DNA of 64,000 bases from Geobacter sp. DSM 9736 (GTDB lineage Bacteria > Desulfobacterota > Desulfuromonadia > Geobacterales > Geobacteraceae): positions 2,174,001 to 2,238,000 of the forward strand of contig NZ_LT896716.1 in assembly GCF_900187405.1 (NCBI RefSeq), in the 5' to 3' direction. Below the pieces are notes generated by a model. That model saw nothing but the letters and a program-made list of their open reading frames with translations. It was not told the origin of the DNA and did not search any database. The position numbers and the translations under genes are program-made. Below are positions 25,194-33,129 of this stretch, in pieces. Position 1 is the first letter of the stretch. Each line of letters starts with the position of its first letter.

Positions 25194-26052
25194 ACGTTTT
25201 TTCCTCTCCTCGATAATTTCTCAGCCTGACTCCGAGTTCGGACATCTTCTGCTTCACCCGTGGACTCGTGAGCGCCGCCAGCTCCTCCTCATGCCGATAG
25301 TCAGGCATCCAGCGCGCAATTTCCGGGCAGGGGCGGGACCCGGGGTGAAAGTAAATTTCTGTGAGCCCCTCTCCCAGGCCATCAAGTGCTGCCAGAAGGT
25401 ACTCTTCGGTCATTCCTCCCGAACTGAGGAGCCCCTTCACCTCGTCCGCATAGGAGATCCCGACCTGGTCGAGCCATGGGCGACTCCGTTGCGACAACTG
25501 GGAGAAGATGAAGGCGTCCGCGGCCTTTCCAAAAATACGCCCCCGGTCGATGGCAAGATTGGGCCGGAGCCGCTCGCGGGTGAGACGAAAACTGCGGATG
25601 CCGTACTCGGGCATGAGCTCCCGGAGGATATGGAAGACGGTTGGATGGAGGTGTATGTTCAGATGTCCGTCAATGTGGGAGAGGCGCAGACCGGTGGCTG
25701 CAAAAGCCTTCAACTGCCCCTCGATCTCCCGGCGAAGCTGCTTGCGGAGTTGTTTTATGAAGAAGAACCTCATCCCCGAAAGAACCGGATCGGTGCTGAA
25801 GCTGCCGTCATGGGCGGCAATGGTGGGGAATCCGGAATGAGATTCCACCGCCCGTCCCTGCACCAGGGTCAGGTGCAGACCGACCTGTAGCCCCGGGTTC
25901 TCTTGGGCAAGCTGAACGGCTTCGGCACACGCCGCGCCTCCCATCATGAGGGACGCGCTCGTCAGTATCCCTTCTCGCCACCCCTTGAGGACCGCATCGT
26001 TCACGCTGCTGCAGAGGCCGAAGTCGTCGGCATTTATGATGAGCTCTTTCAT
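25186..26052 (-). CDS. hpnK: HpnK, hopanoid-associated YdjC/ChbG-type deacetylase
   Basis: The 288-residue protein begins KELIINADDFGLCSSVNDAV, the start of the YdjC/ChbG deacetylase fold, with metal ligands expected at Asp10, His60 and a His of SHIDGHLNIHLHP (126-136). In this family, HpnK removes the acetyl group from N-acetylglucosaminyl bacteriohopanetetrol. The assignment as HpnK rather than a chitooligosaccharide deacetylase rests on its position directly behind hpnJ. The ribosome site is weak. A palindromic repeat lies in the gap to hpnJ. Confidence 0.85.
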   Translation of the reverse strand: MKELIINADDFGLCSSVNDAVLKGWREGILTSASLMMGGAACAEAVQLAQENPGLQVGLHLTLVQGRAVESHSGFPTIAAHDGSFSTDPVLSGMRFFFIKQLRKQLRREIEGQLKAFAATGLRLSHIDGHLNIHLHPTVFHILRELMPEYGIRSFRLTRERLRPNLAIDRGRIFGKAADAFIFSQLSQRSRPWLDQVGISYADEVKGLLSSGGMTEEYLLAALDGLGEGLTEIYFHPGSRPCPEIARWMPDYRHEEELAALTSPRVKQKMSELGVRLRNYRGEEKTYA

Positions 26053-26064
26053 GCCTTTTACTGC

Positions 26065-26182
26065 GGTTGCTGAAAAGCAACCATCTCGCCGCCGTCCTCG
26101 AAAGCCCCGTGTGCGGCGTAGCGCTGCTACGCCTCCGTGGGGCTTTCTGCGAGTGCGACGATCTGACTGCTTTTGAGCAACC
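26065..26182. repeat. Imperfect palindromic intergenic element, copy B (about 118 bp)
   Basis: The element is bounded by GGTTGCTGAAAAGC and GCTTTTGAGCAACC. Its centre contains the palindrome GGCGTAGCGCTGCTACGCC and outer arms that pair (AAAGCCCC / GGGGCTTT). It is inverted relative to copy A at 21037. It separates hpnJ from hpnK and, if transcribed, would fold into a long hairpin in the operon mRNA. Confidence 0.82.
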
Positions 26183-26221
26183 TGGGGTTGTCAGTGATCC
26201 GCTAAATCAGTGGGCCTAGCC

Positions 26222-27646
26222 TCAGCAGGCTCCTGCCTGCTTGCGCTTCCTCATATACTCCAGATACTGCCGCCCTTCTTTAAGGAGCTTCTTCCGCTCC
26301 TCGGCGTTCACGATCATCCTGCCGATGCTGCGCATTATGTACTTGGGGCGGAAGTAGAACTTGTTGTAGAAAAGCTCCACCGCGTCGAAGATTTCCTTGT
26401 TCGACAGGTGAGGGTATCCGATTACGCAGGTCTGGTGCCCGGTGTCGTCGAGGAAGGACTCGGAGGCTATCCACCCCTCCTTCTTGCACAGCTCGTAGAA
26501 CTCGGTCCCAGGATAGGGAGAGGCAAGCGAAGCCTGTATCGAGTTGAGGTCCATGCATTTTGCAAACTCGATCGTCTCCTGTATCGTCTCACGGCTTTCC
26601 CCCGGAAGGCCCATGATGAACGCCCCGTGCACCGAAAGCCCTAGCTTTTTGCAGTTGCGGGTGAACTCTATCGCCTGCTGCTTGGTAACACCTTTTTTCA
26701 CATTCTTCAGGATCTGATCATTCCCCGATTCGAAGCCCACCACCACGTGCCGCAGCCCCGCTTCCCGCATTACCTTGAGTGTATCGAAATCACAGTTGGC
26801 TCGGGCGTTGATGGTCCAGGAGATGCCCAGCGGCTTCAACCTGGCAGCCACCTCGCGGGCATGCCTTCGATCGGCGGTGAATGTGTCGTCGTCGAAGGAG
26901 ATCTCACGGACGCCGGGAATGTTATTGACGATCCATTTCACCTCTTCAAAGACGTTCTCGGCAGAGCGGGTCCGCATGGTACGGCCGGAGAAGGTTTGCG
27001 GCCAAAGACAGTAGATGCACTTGGAGGGACAGCCGCGGCTCGAGTAGATGGATACATACGGGTGAAGGAAATGGGGGATGACGTATTCATTTATGGGAAG
27101 ATCGCGTGCGTAAACCTGGCTAGCGAAAGGAAGCGCATCCAGATCGGCAATCGGGGCCCGGTCCGGCGTGTGCACCACCTTACCATCCCGCACGAAACTG
27201 ATGCCGTCGACCCGCTCCCACTCGCGCCCCTCGCAGAGCTCCATGGTGGAGTAGTCGAACTCCCCGCGGCATACGATGTCCACCGCTCCCTTGGCGAAAA
27301 GAAGCGACTCCTCCGGAAGCACCGTTACGTGGGGGCCGGTGAGAACCGTCACCGTCCGGGGATTCTGCTCCTTAATCCGGCGGGCGGTCTCAACGTCTAT
27401 GTGAAGCGTCGGCGTAGACGTGTACATGACGACCATGTCGTAATCCCGCGCAATCCGCAGACACTCGTCAAGATCGAAACGCTGCACCGGGGCGTCCACT
27501 ACGCGGCTTCCCGGGATCATGCCGGCGGGAAAACAGAGCCAGGTTGGGTACCAGAAGGAGGTTACCTCCCGCGAAGCCTGATAGCGCGCGCCGGCTCCGC
27601 CGTCGAAATCCTCGAATGTCGGTGGGTTCAAAAACAATGGCTTCAT
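26222..27646 (-). CDS. hpnJ: HpnJ, hopanoid-associated B12-binding radical SAM enzyme
   Basis: The 474-residue enzyme has an N-terminal cobalamin-binding-type domain (about 1-165) and a radical SAM domain with CxxxCxxC at Cys206, Cys210 and Cys213 (RGCPSKCIYC). The opening KPLFLNPPTFEDFDGGAG is typical of HpnJ. The family turns glucosamine-linked bacteriohopanetetrol into the cyclitol ether form, acting after HpnK. ATG 27646 has AGGAGTAGGTG upstream; a GTG one codon before it is the alternative. hpnI and the squalene-cyclase genes are not in this window. Confidence 0.9.
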   Translation of the reverse strand: MKPLFLNPPTFEDFDGGAGARYQASREVTSFWYPTWLCFPAGMIPGSRVVDAPVQRFDLDECLRIARDYDMVVMYTSTPTLHIDVETARRIKEQNPRTVTVLTGPHVTVLPEESLLFAKGAVDIVCRGEFDYSTMELCEGREWERVDGISFVRDGKVVHTPDRAPIADLDALPFASQVYARDLPINEYVIPHFLHPYVSIYSSRGCPSKCIYCLWPQTFSGRTMRTRSAENVFEEVKWIVNNIPGVREISFDDDTFTADRRHAREVAARLKPLGISWTINARANCDFDTLKVMREAGLRHVVVGFESGNDQILKNVKKGVTKQQAIEFTRNCKKLGLSVHGAFIMGLPGESRETIQETIEFAKCMDLNSIQASLASPYPGTEFYELCKKEGWIASESFLDDTGHQTCVIGYPHLSNKEIFDAVELFYNKFYFRPKYIMRSIGRMIVNAEERKKLLKEGRQYLEYMRKRKQAGAC

Positions 27647-27695
27647 CACCTACTCCTGTCCGTACTCATGAACGTCTGCCGAAAAACAAACGGCT

Positions 27696-27724
27696 ACAAT
27701 AGACGCTGCCCCTGTGGTTGTCAA
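27696..27724 (-). promoter_or_regulatory. Sigma-70-like promoter of the hpnJ operon
   Basis: TTGACA (27724-27719), 17 bases, then TATTGT (27701-27696) on the minus strand, with a leader of about 45 bases before the hpnJ ATG. Confidence 0.6.
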
Positions 27725-27764
27725 GGTATAACAGGGTGACGTCACGGGGTCCATGGCCTTGAAT

Positions 27765-28022
27765 CTACCCTGAAACCCTCACATACGCCTCCCCCTGCTT
27801 CACATACGTCTCCTCCGGCAGAAGATCGGCCTCCGCAAGCGCCCCCTCCACCGCTCCCCTTTCCGCCTCAGCGTATCTGATCGCAAGGCCGCAGTCTGAG
27901 GTAAGCGCCCGGGGCGCAGGTATGAGGAGCATTGGAAACCTCTTCTCCTTGAGGAGCTTCTCAGCCTTCATCACGCGATGGATCGAGTTGAATATCGCTA
28001 CGTATTCCCCATCCTTTACCAT
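27765..28022 (-). CDS. DUF3343 small protein
   Basis: The 85-residue soluble protein has the pattern of DUF3343: a strand with a basic helix (IFNSIHRVMKAEKLLKE), then LLIPAPRALTSDCGLAIRY with a conserved Cys and a C-terminal strand (EETYVKQGEAYVRV). Members are often found near selenium or sulfur transfer genes and may carry a sulfur or selenium atom on that cysteine; here no such genes adjoin. CAGGAGG precedes the ATG at 28022. Confidence 0.82.
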   Translation of the reverse strand: MVKDGEYVAIFNSIHRVMKAEKLLKEKRFPMLLIPAPRALTSDCGLAIRYAEAERGAVEGALAEADLLPEETYVKQGEAYVRVSG

Positions 28023-28097
28023 TCATGCCTCCTGTTCCGGAAACCGCTGACGCTGCGGCCATAATTCTCACGCCGGAAGCGGCCTCACCATCTGCAA

Positions 28098-28126
28098 TTG
28101 ACAAAGCACCGGCAAATTCATACCAT
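28098..28126 (+). promoter_or_regulatory. Promoter giving a predicted leaderless mRNA for a small membrane protein
   Basis: TTGACA (28098-28103), 17 bases, then TACCAT (28121-28126). Six bases separate the -10 box from the ATG at 28133, so transcription should begin on the start codon itself. Confidence 0.55.
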
Positions 28127-28132
28127 GCAGCA

Positions 28133-28390
28133 ATGCACCCCGCCCTCTCCCTCCTGATACTTGTAGCCGTGGCCGTTGCCGTCAACCTGCCGCTCGGCTA
28201 CCTGCGCCAGAACTACGAGAAGTTCACCTTCGGGTGGTACTTCTACGTTCACATCTCCATTCCCCTGATCATATACATGCGGATAAAGTCCGGCTTCGGC
28301 TGGAAGATCATTCCCCTCACCCTGGGCGGTGCGGTGGTCGGGCAGATCCTGGGGGGGATTATCCACAAAAGGCGCAACAGCAATGGGTAG
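28133..28390 (+). CDS. Small membrane protein, 85 residues
   Basis: The product has three hydrophobic segments (about 3-20, 32-46 and 56-74), a FTFGWYFYVHISIP stretch and a basic tail (HKRRNSNG). I do not recognise a named family. The longer open frame to 28025 is rejected because a consensus promoter lies inside it and the ATG at 28133 starts the first hydrophobic helix. There is no ribosome site. The stop lies 13 bases before the DUF721 gene, so the two are co-transcribed. Confidence 0.7.
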   Translation: MHPALSLLILVAVAVAVNLPLGYLRQNYEKFTFGWYFYVHISIPLIIYMRIKSGFGWKIIPLTLGGAVVGQILGGIIHKRRNSNG

Positions 28391-28403
28391 GGAGCGGGAG
28401 CGG

Positions 28404-28868
28404 ATGCGTCGTCCCAGCCCCGTCGGGGACCTGCTTGCAGCAGTCTTCCGTGGCACCCCCACCGAAAAGCGCCTTCAGGAAGGGGCAATCTGGCAGATCT
28501 GGGATACGGCGGTGGGGCCGCGGATCGCTGAACGGGCCAGGCCGGTGGCGATCCGCGACGGAATTCTCACGGTCACCGTATCAAGTGCTCCATGGATGCA
28601 GCAACTTACCTTCCTGAAGAAGGGGATCATCGACAAGCTTAACGGCATGCTGCGGCAGGAACTTGTTAGGGATATCAATCTGAAGGCGGGCCGCCTCGAA
28701 CCGGCGGCGGATGCGCCGAAACCTCCTCAACCCACTGCACGGTCATTGAATGCAGCCGAGCGCAAACAGGTGGCCGACGATACGGCCGAGATAGCGGACG
28801 AGGAGCTTCGGGAAGCTTTCTCCCGTCTCATGACGCGCCATCTTCAGGACCGGATGAAGAAAAAGTAG
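28404..28868 (+). CDS. DUF721 (DciA-like) protein
   Basis: The product begins MRRPSPVGDLLAAVFRG and contains IWQIWDTAVGPRIAERARPV and GILTVTVSSAPWMQQLTFLK, the conserved core of DUF721. The best-known member, DciA, helps load the replicative helicase. The ATG at 28404 follows a GGGAGCGGGAG run and gives the family-like N-terminus; the ATG at 28383, overlapping the upstream stop codon, is the alternative. A charged helical tail follows the domain. The 3' end overlaps the convergent methyltransferase by 41 bases. Confidence 0.82.
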   Translation: MRRPSPVGDLLAAVFRGTPTEKRLQEGAIWQIWDTAVGPRIAERARPVAIRDGILTVTVSSAPWMQQLTFLKKGIIDKLNGMLRQELVRDINLKAGRLEPAADAPKPPQPTARSLNAAERKQVADDTAEIADEELREAFSRLMTRHLQDRMKKK

Positions 28869-29592
28869 TCTCACCTTCCCGGTACATCCGCTTCACCTCT
28901 TCGCTGTAATCGCCATCCGCCCCACGGACCACCAGCGGGGGTAGAACTTTCAGGTCCCCTTTCCGCCCCTTCGCCAGCTCCACAAGAAACATCCTCGCCT
29001 CCGCTTCGCTCGTTCCATGGACCATCCTCAACCGCAATGGCGCCAGCTTCAGCTCGCATGAGAGCTTGAACAGCTCGGCAAGGCGCACGGGGTGGGAGAT
29101 CAGACAGATGCTCCCTCCGGGGCGAACCAGGAACTTTGCTGTTTCGAGGAAATCAGCCAGGGTGGCAGTCGATTCGTGCCGCGCCAGATCGCGCCCTGCC
29201 CGCGGGCTCACTTTCCCCGTCCCCAGCCTTCGGTAGGGAGGATTCGCAAGGACGAGATCGAAGGAAGAGACATCGAAGAGCTTCCGTAGCCGCAGGACAT
29301 CCTCGTGAAGTATCCGCACCCGCCCATCGAGACCGTTCTCCCGGATATTCCGCAGCGCAAGCTCGGCCATGTACTCCTGATGATCGACCCCGGTCAGCTC
29401 CGCGGATGGCGCAAGACGCGCCATTACGAGAGGTATGATCCCGCATCCGGTACCCAGGTCCATCACACTCCCCCCGTCCGGCTTCGGCGCAAACTCGCAA
29501 AGAAGCAGCGGATCGAGGGAGAAACGGTATCCGTGCCGGGGCTGGGTTATCTGCAGCCCGTAAGTCTTAAGCGTATCAACCGTCTGTTCCAT
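28828..29592 (-). CDS. tRNA1(Val) adenine-N6 methyltransferase-like protein (TrmN6 type)
   Basis: The 254-residue enzyme has the SAM-binding motif DLGTGCG (45-51) and NPPY (117-120), the catalytic motif of N6-adenine methyltransferases. The opening RHGYRFSLDPLLLCEF matches the TrmN6/YfiC group, which modifies A37 of tRNA-Val. The last 41 bases overlap the DUF721 gene on the other strand. It probably marks the end of the core genome before the polysaccharide locus. Confidence 0.85.
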   Translation of the reverse strand: MEQTVDTLKTYGLQITQPRHGYRFSLDPLLLCEFAPKPDGGSVMDLGTGCGIIPLVMARLAPSAELTGVDHQEYMAELALRNIRENGLDGRVRILHEDVLRLRKLFDVSSFDLVLANPPYRRLGTGKVSPRAGRDLARHESTATLADFLETAKFLVRPGGSICLISHPVRLAELFKLSCELKLAPLRLRMVHGTSEAEARMFLVELAKGRKGDLKVLPPLVVRGADGDYSEEVKRMYREGETTFSSSGPEDGAS

Positions 29593-29684
29593 GCAAAGAT
29601 CTCCGGCCCAGATGCTCGACTCATGGGAGCGTAGTTCCGCTCAAGGCGCAGGATGAGCCAGCGCCTCGGCCCTCATGAACGCCC

Positions 29685-31370
29685 TCAATCCCCCCCCGGC
29701 ATGATCGTCATCAGACTGGTACATCCTCTGGAGTCGGGCCCGGCACCTGAAAACTCTACCTTGTAACATGCGTGGGAATCGTTTTTCCCAGGCGCAGAGA
29801 ACGCCAGAGCATCCCTGCTCCCATTATTCTGGATATTGATCATATTCAGTATCATCTTAGCCCCGATTTCGGAGCGGGCATTCGTCATGTTCTGGGGGGA
29901 CCTCATGTTCACGACAGCATGTATGGGATTCTTCACCTTGTTCGCCCGCAGAAATGTTGCGACAGAAGTTATAGGCTCGGTATCGACCACGACATTCGAA
30001 CTCATGAGGAACAGGCTGGACTGCGGGTCACCATGGAGAGTTTGGGAGAGAGAAGACACAAAGGCTGTTATTGCTTGTGTATTCTGGGACCGGGCCTGCG
30101 CCGCTTCCCTCAGCTTCGGAATGTCGCTGCTGTAGACTAGAACAAAGCCCAGGACAGAAAGCGCCACCCGTGACCACTTCTCGGTGCCTATCCCCGGGAA
30201 CACAGTGGCGATTGCTTTAAGTGAAAAATGGAAGGCGATGAGCAGGAAGAACGGATACACCAGCAAGCCGGGAAAGTTATACCTGCCGAAGTTTTCGCTC
30301 GGCCAGTCGCCATTGTAGAACAGGAACTGGGTTACGTACAACATCATCAACAGCGCTGACAGAGTGAAAAAATTCAGACCCTGCTTCAATAACGGCTTCA
30401 ATGTCCCCTTGCGGGCGAGCAGCAGGTGAACCGACAACGAAAAAAGCACCGCAAGATAGAGAGCCAGGCAGATCAACACCTGATTATTGATGGCTCTTTC
30501 CACCCCGGAAGCCAGCAGTTCGATTCGCCCCCCAACACCGGTATCGTTGGCATAAATATCCTTCCCGGACCTGGTCATGGCCATTGTAACGGCAGTCGCT
30601 ACAAACACTCCATATCCAGCCATAAGGGCTGAGGCTATGGAAGCGGTCGCCGAGAGCACATTCTTTTTCCACAGCAGGCCGGGCAAAATGAGGATCGGGA
30701 CCATCAGGAACAGCATGTTCTCCTTGGCACCGAGAACTATGAACGAGCCGACAAGCATGATCAGCCAGTTCGAAAGTGCATTTACCCTTAAGCGATCACC
30801 CTCCCTCCAGGCTTCTCCCACTCTGGCAAAACCAAGAACATATAAGGCGCAACCGAACACGGCATACGTTTCGGCAGGGCCGAGGCGGGTCCATATGTCG
30901 GTCCAGAAGGGCAAACTGAAGATATATGCGGTAAAGAGCAGGGACGCCAGGAACCCCAGGTACCTGTCAAGCAGCCACCATACTATTGCCACTGAGAGGG
31001 CGAACAGGACTATCCTGCAGGCGTACCACAAGAAAGGGGAATCGCCCCAGAGAAAGGTCTCCATGATTCTCAGAAGCCAGTAGGATGGCCGGTACCTGGG
31101 AGATGTTCCGGGATTCGCCAACTCGGTTGCGGAAAGCAGTGCGGGAAGCCCGGTTATGCTGACATTTCCTGACGGACCGAGGAACCGTATTATCTCGTGG
31201 TCATCCAGAAAACCCCATTTTGCCTTGAGGTTGCTGCCCCAAAGGAAAAGGGAAAAAAGAGTCGAACCGGCCAGGATAAACCATGACTTAAACTTCGTTA
31301 ACGCCTGCAGGGTTAGCACATCTACATCTCCTCGAACAGGAATTGGTGAGTCACAAATCCGCGACGACAT
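29685..31370 (-). CDS. Polytopic membrane protein, probable GT-C-type glycosyltransferase
   Basis: The 561-residue protein has about eleven hydrophobic segments up to residue 430 and a soluble C-terminal part. FLDDHEIIRFLG near residue 55, in the first loop, resembles the acidic motif of lipid-phosphate-sugar-dependent GT-C transferases. It may add a sugar on the outer face of the inner membrane. Family assignment is tentative. It is the last gene of the polysaccharide locus, 12 bases after a methyltransferase gene. Confidence 0.68.
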   Translation of the reverse strand: MSSRICDSPIPVRGDVDVLTLQALTKFKSWFILAGSTLFSLFLWGSNLKAKWGFLDDHEIIRFLGPSGNVSITGLPALLSATELANPGTSPRYRPSYWLLRIMETFLWGDSPFLWYACRIVLFALSVAIVWWLLDRYLGFLASLLFTAYIFSLPFWTDIWTRLGPAETYAVFGCALYVLGFARVGEAWREGDRLRVNALSNWLIMLVGSFIVLGAKENMLFLMVPILILPGLLWKKNVLSATASIASALMAGYGVFVATAVTMAMTRSGKDIYANDTGVGGRIELLASGVERAINNQVLICLALYLAVLFSLSVHLLLARKGTLKPLLKQGLNFFTLSALLMMLYVTQFLFYNGDWPSENFGRYNFPGLLVYPFFLLIAFHFSLKAIATVFPGIGTEKWSRVALSVLGFVLVYSSDIPKLREAAQARSQNTQAITAFVSSLSQTLHGDPQSSLFLMSSNVVVDTEPITSVATFLRANKVKNPIHAVVNMRSPQNMTNARSEIGAKMILNMINIQNNGSRDALAFSAPGKNDSHACYKVEFSGAGPDSRGCTSLMTIMPGGD

Positions 31371-31382
31371 CCGCCGTCTGTA

Positions 31383-32072
31383 TCATTTTTTACTCGCCTT
31401 CAGGCATATGTTGAGCATGAGCGGTCCAAGGGACTGGCCGTAACGGTCGAACCATCGCAAAACAGGATTGAGCTGGGGAACAACGAACGGAAAAAGATGA
31501 ATCCCTTTCATCGAAATCACGGAGCAGCCGGAAGCTTCTACCCATGCCTTCAACTGCGGCCACCCAACCCAGTTCTCATACCCTTCATACGGCCTCAGCT
31601 TGAGAACATTTGCGATAGCTATGGCAGGGTGCCATACCCTGTTAGGCACAGTTATAACCAAGGTGCCACCGCTCTTCACGACCCGGCTCAGTTCCATGAC
31701 CGCTCTTTTCGGATCAGGGGTATGCTCAATGACCTCAGTCGAGATTACATAGTCGAAATGCCCGCTTTTGAAGGGAATGTCGAGCACGCTACCCACAACT
31801 TTATGCGAGTCGCATTTCGCGGCGACCTTCGAAAGAATATTTTCACCGACGTCCAATGAAACTACGGCTGCTCCCCTCACAGAGGCTTCCCTGCTGAACC
31901 AGCCTGTACCGCTCCCGCCGTCCAGCAGCAGCTTGCCCTGCAGATCCTCTGGAATGAGCTCCCTGAAAATCACGTCCAGCCGGCGATCCGTGTCGTACAT
32001 GTTCATCACGGAGTCGAAGTCGTCCGCGAACCGGTCGTAAAAGAACATCTTGTCGTCTTTGTCTTTTAACAT
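31383..32072 (-). CDS. Class I SAM-dependent methyltransferase
   Basis: The 229-residue protein has LLLDGGSGTGWFSRE (motif I, around residue 50), DIPFKSGHFDYVIS and EVIEHTPDP, the Methyltransf_11 (UbiE-like) pattern. It could methylate a sugar or lipid of the polysaccharide. Its ATG lies two bases after the stop of a 27-codon transporter remnant, whose end supplies the AAAGGG ribosome site. Confidence 0.85.
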   Translation of the reverse strand: MLKDKDDKMFFYDRFADDFDSVMNMYDTDRRLDVIFRELIPEDLQGKLLLDGGSGTGWFSREASVRGAAVVSLDVGENILSKVAAKCDSHKVVGSVLDIPFKSGHFDYVISTEVIEHTPDPKRAVMELSRVVKSGGTLVITVPNRVWHPAIAIANVLKLRPYEGYENWVGWPQLKAWVEASGCSVISMKGIHLFPFVVPQLNPVLRWFDRYGQSLGPLMLNICLKASKK

Positions 32073-32073
32073 T

Positions 32074-32157
32074 TCAACCCTTTGAGACGATCACTATTCC
32101 TGTAAGAATTATCATCATTCCGAAGATTATTGTCGCGGACATGCTTTCCTTAAGGAC
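32074..32157 (-). pseudogene. C-terminal remnant of an SMR/EamA-type transporter
   Basis: Directly after the TGA of the glycosyltransferase (32158-32160), in the same frame, 27 sense codons read VLKESMSATIIFG then MMIILTGIVIVSKG and a stop. This is the pattern of the last helix of small four-helix transporters (E...G..LI..G...). The rest of such a gene is missing, and there is no start codon with a ribosome site. DPM-like glycosyltransferases often neighbour lipid-sugar flippases of this kind, so a deletion that removed most of the flippase gene is the simplest reading. Confidence 0.6.
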
Positions 32158-33096
32158 TCATTCATCTTCACCATAGATATTGCGCACTATGTACATGGGC
32201 CTCGACTTGGATTCCGTATAGATCCTGTCAATATATTCACCGATGATACCGAGGCTCATAAGCTGGATTCCGCCGAGAAACAGTACGGATACGAGCACCG
32301 ACGCCCAGCCCGCAATAGTATAGTCCGAAAATAGCTTCATAATTATGGCATAGGCGGCATAGGCAAAACTGAACAGGGAAACCACCATCCCCATTATGGT
32401 AGACAGCTGCAACGGAAACGCTGAAAAGGATGTTATTCCGTCTATAGCGAATCTCAACATTTTGAGAAATGTATATTTTGTCGAGCCTGCATTGCGCAGA
32501 GACGCCTCATACGTAACTCCGCACCTCCTGAACCCTATCCAGTTGACCAGTCCGCGCAAGAACTTCGTCTTCTCCGGTAGCGACAAGAGATGATAGGCAG
32601 CCTTTCTGTCGAGAAGCCTGAAGTCGGCGCTGTTGTAGGGAATGTCTATCTTTGCGAGCAGGTTGACCAGTCGGTAAAAGAGGCGGGCCGTGATTTTTTT
32701 GAGAAAGGGTGTCCCCGCGGGATCATTCCTTACCGTGTAGACAACCTCGAAGCCCTCCTTCCATTTCATGACGAGCTGGGCTATAACTTCCGGGGGATGC
32801 TGAAGGTCGGCATCCATCATTATAACCGCATCCCCCTTGGCAGTGTCCAAACCTGCACAGATTGCGGCTTGATGCCCGAAGTTCCTGGAAAGCTCCACTA
32901 CTCTGACATTACGGTGTGCGTCCTGCAGGCCTTTAAGCACGTGCAGCGTCCTGTCGGTGCTTCCATCATCAACAAAAATTACCTCATACTCAAGGCCTAT
33001 AGCCGACATAGTGGACATGATTCTGCTCAGCAGAATCCCGACATTACTCTCTTCATTATGACAGGGCACCACAATGGAAATGCGCTTTTCACTCAT
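32158..33096 (-). CDS. Polyprenyl-phosphate glycosyltransferase (GT2, DPM1/GtrB-like)
   Basis: The protein has a GT2 domain (ISIVVPCHNEESN, FVDDGSTD, MMDADLQHPPEV) and two C-terminal membrane helices around residues 230-300, the layout of enzymes that put a sugar on undecaprenyl phosphate at the inner face of the membrane. The product is normally flipped and used by a GT-C enzyme, and such membrane enzymes flank it. The expected small flippase is only present as a remnant behind the gene. ATG 33096 has GGTGA upstream; GTG 33105 is the alternative start. Confidence 0.88.
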   Translation of the reverse strand: MSEKRISIVVPCHNEESNVGILLSRIMSTMSAIGLEYEVIFVDDGSTDRTLHVLKGLQDAHRNVRVVELSRNFGHQAAICAGLDTAKGDAVIMMDADLQHPPEVIAQLVMKWKEGFEVVYTVRNDPAGTPFLKKITARLFYRLVNLLAKIDIPYNSADFRLLDRKAAYHLLSLPEKTKFLRGLVNWIGFRRCGVTYEASLRNAGSTKYTFLKMLRFAIDGITSFSAFPLQLSTIMGMVVSLFSFAYAAYAIIMKLFSDYTIAGWASVLVSVLFLGGIQLMSLGIIGEYIDRIYTESKSRPMYIVRNIYGEDE

Positions 33097-33129
33097 CTCG
33101 GTCACCGATCACGACAGGAACACACCAAA

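Noticed and set aside
26747-27739. 330-codon plus-strand frame
   Set aside because: It is antisense to hpnJ, whose motifs are intact; a shadow of high G+C coding.
32074-32160. Programmed UGA read-through of the DPM-type transferase
   Set aside because: The enzyme already ends like its family, and the added part looks like another protein's last helix; a remnant is simpler.
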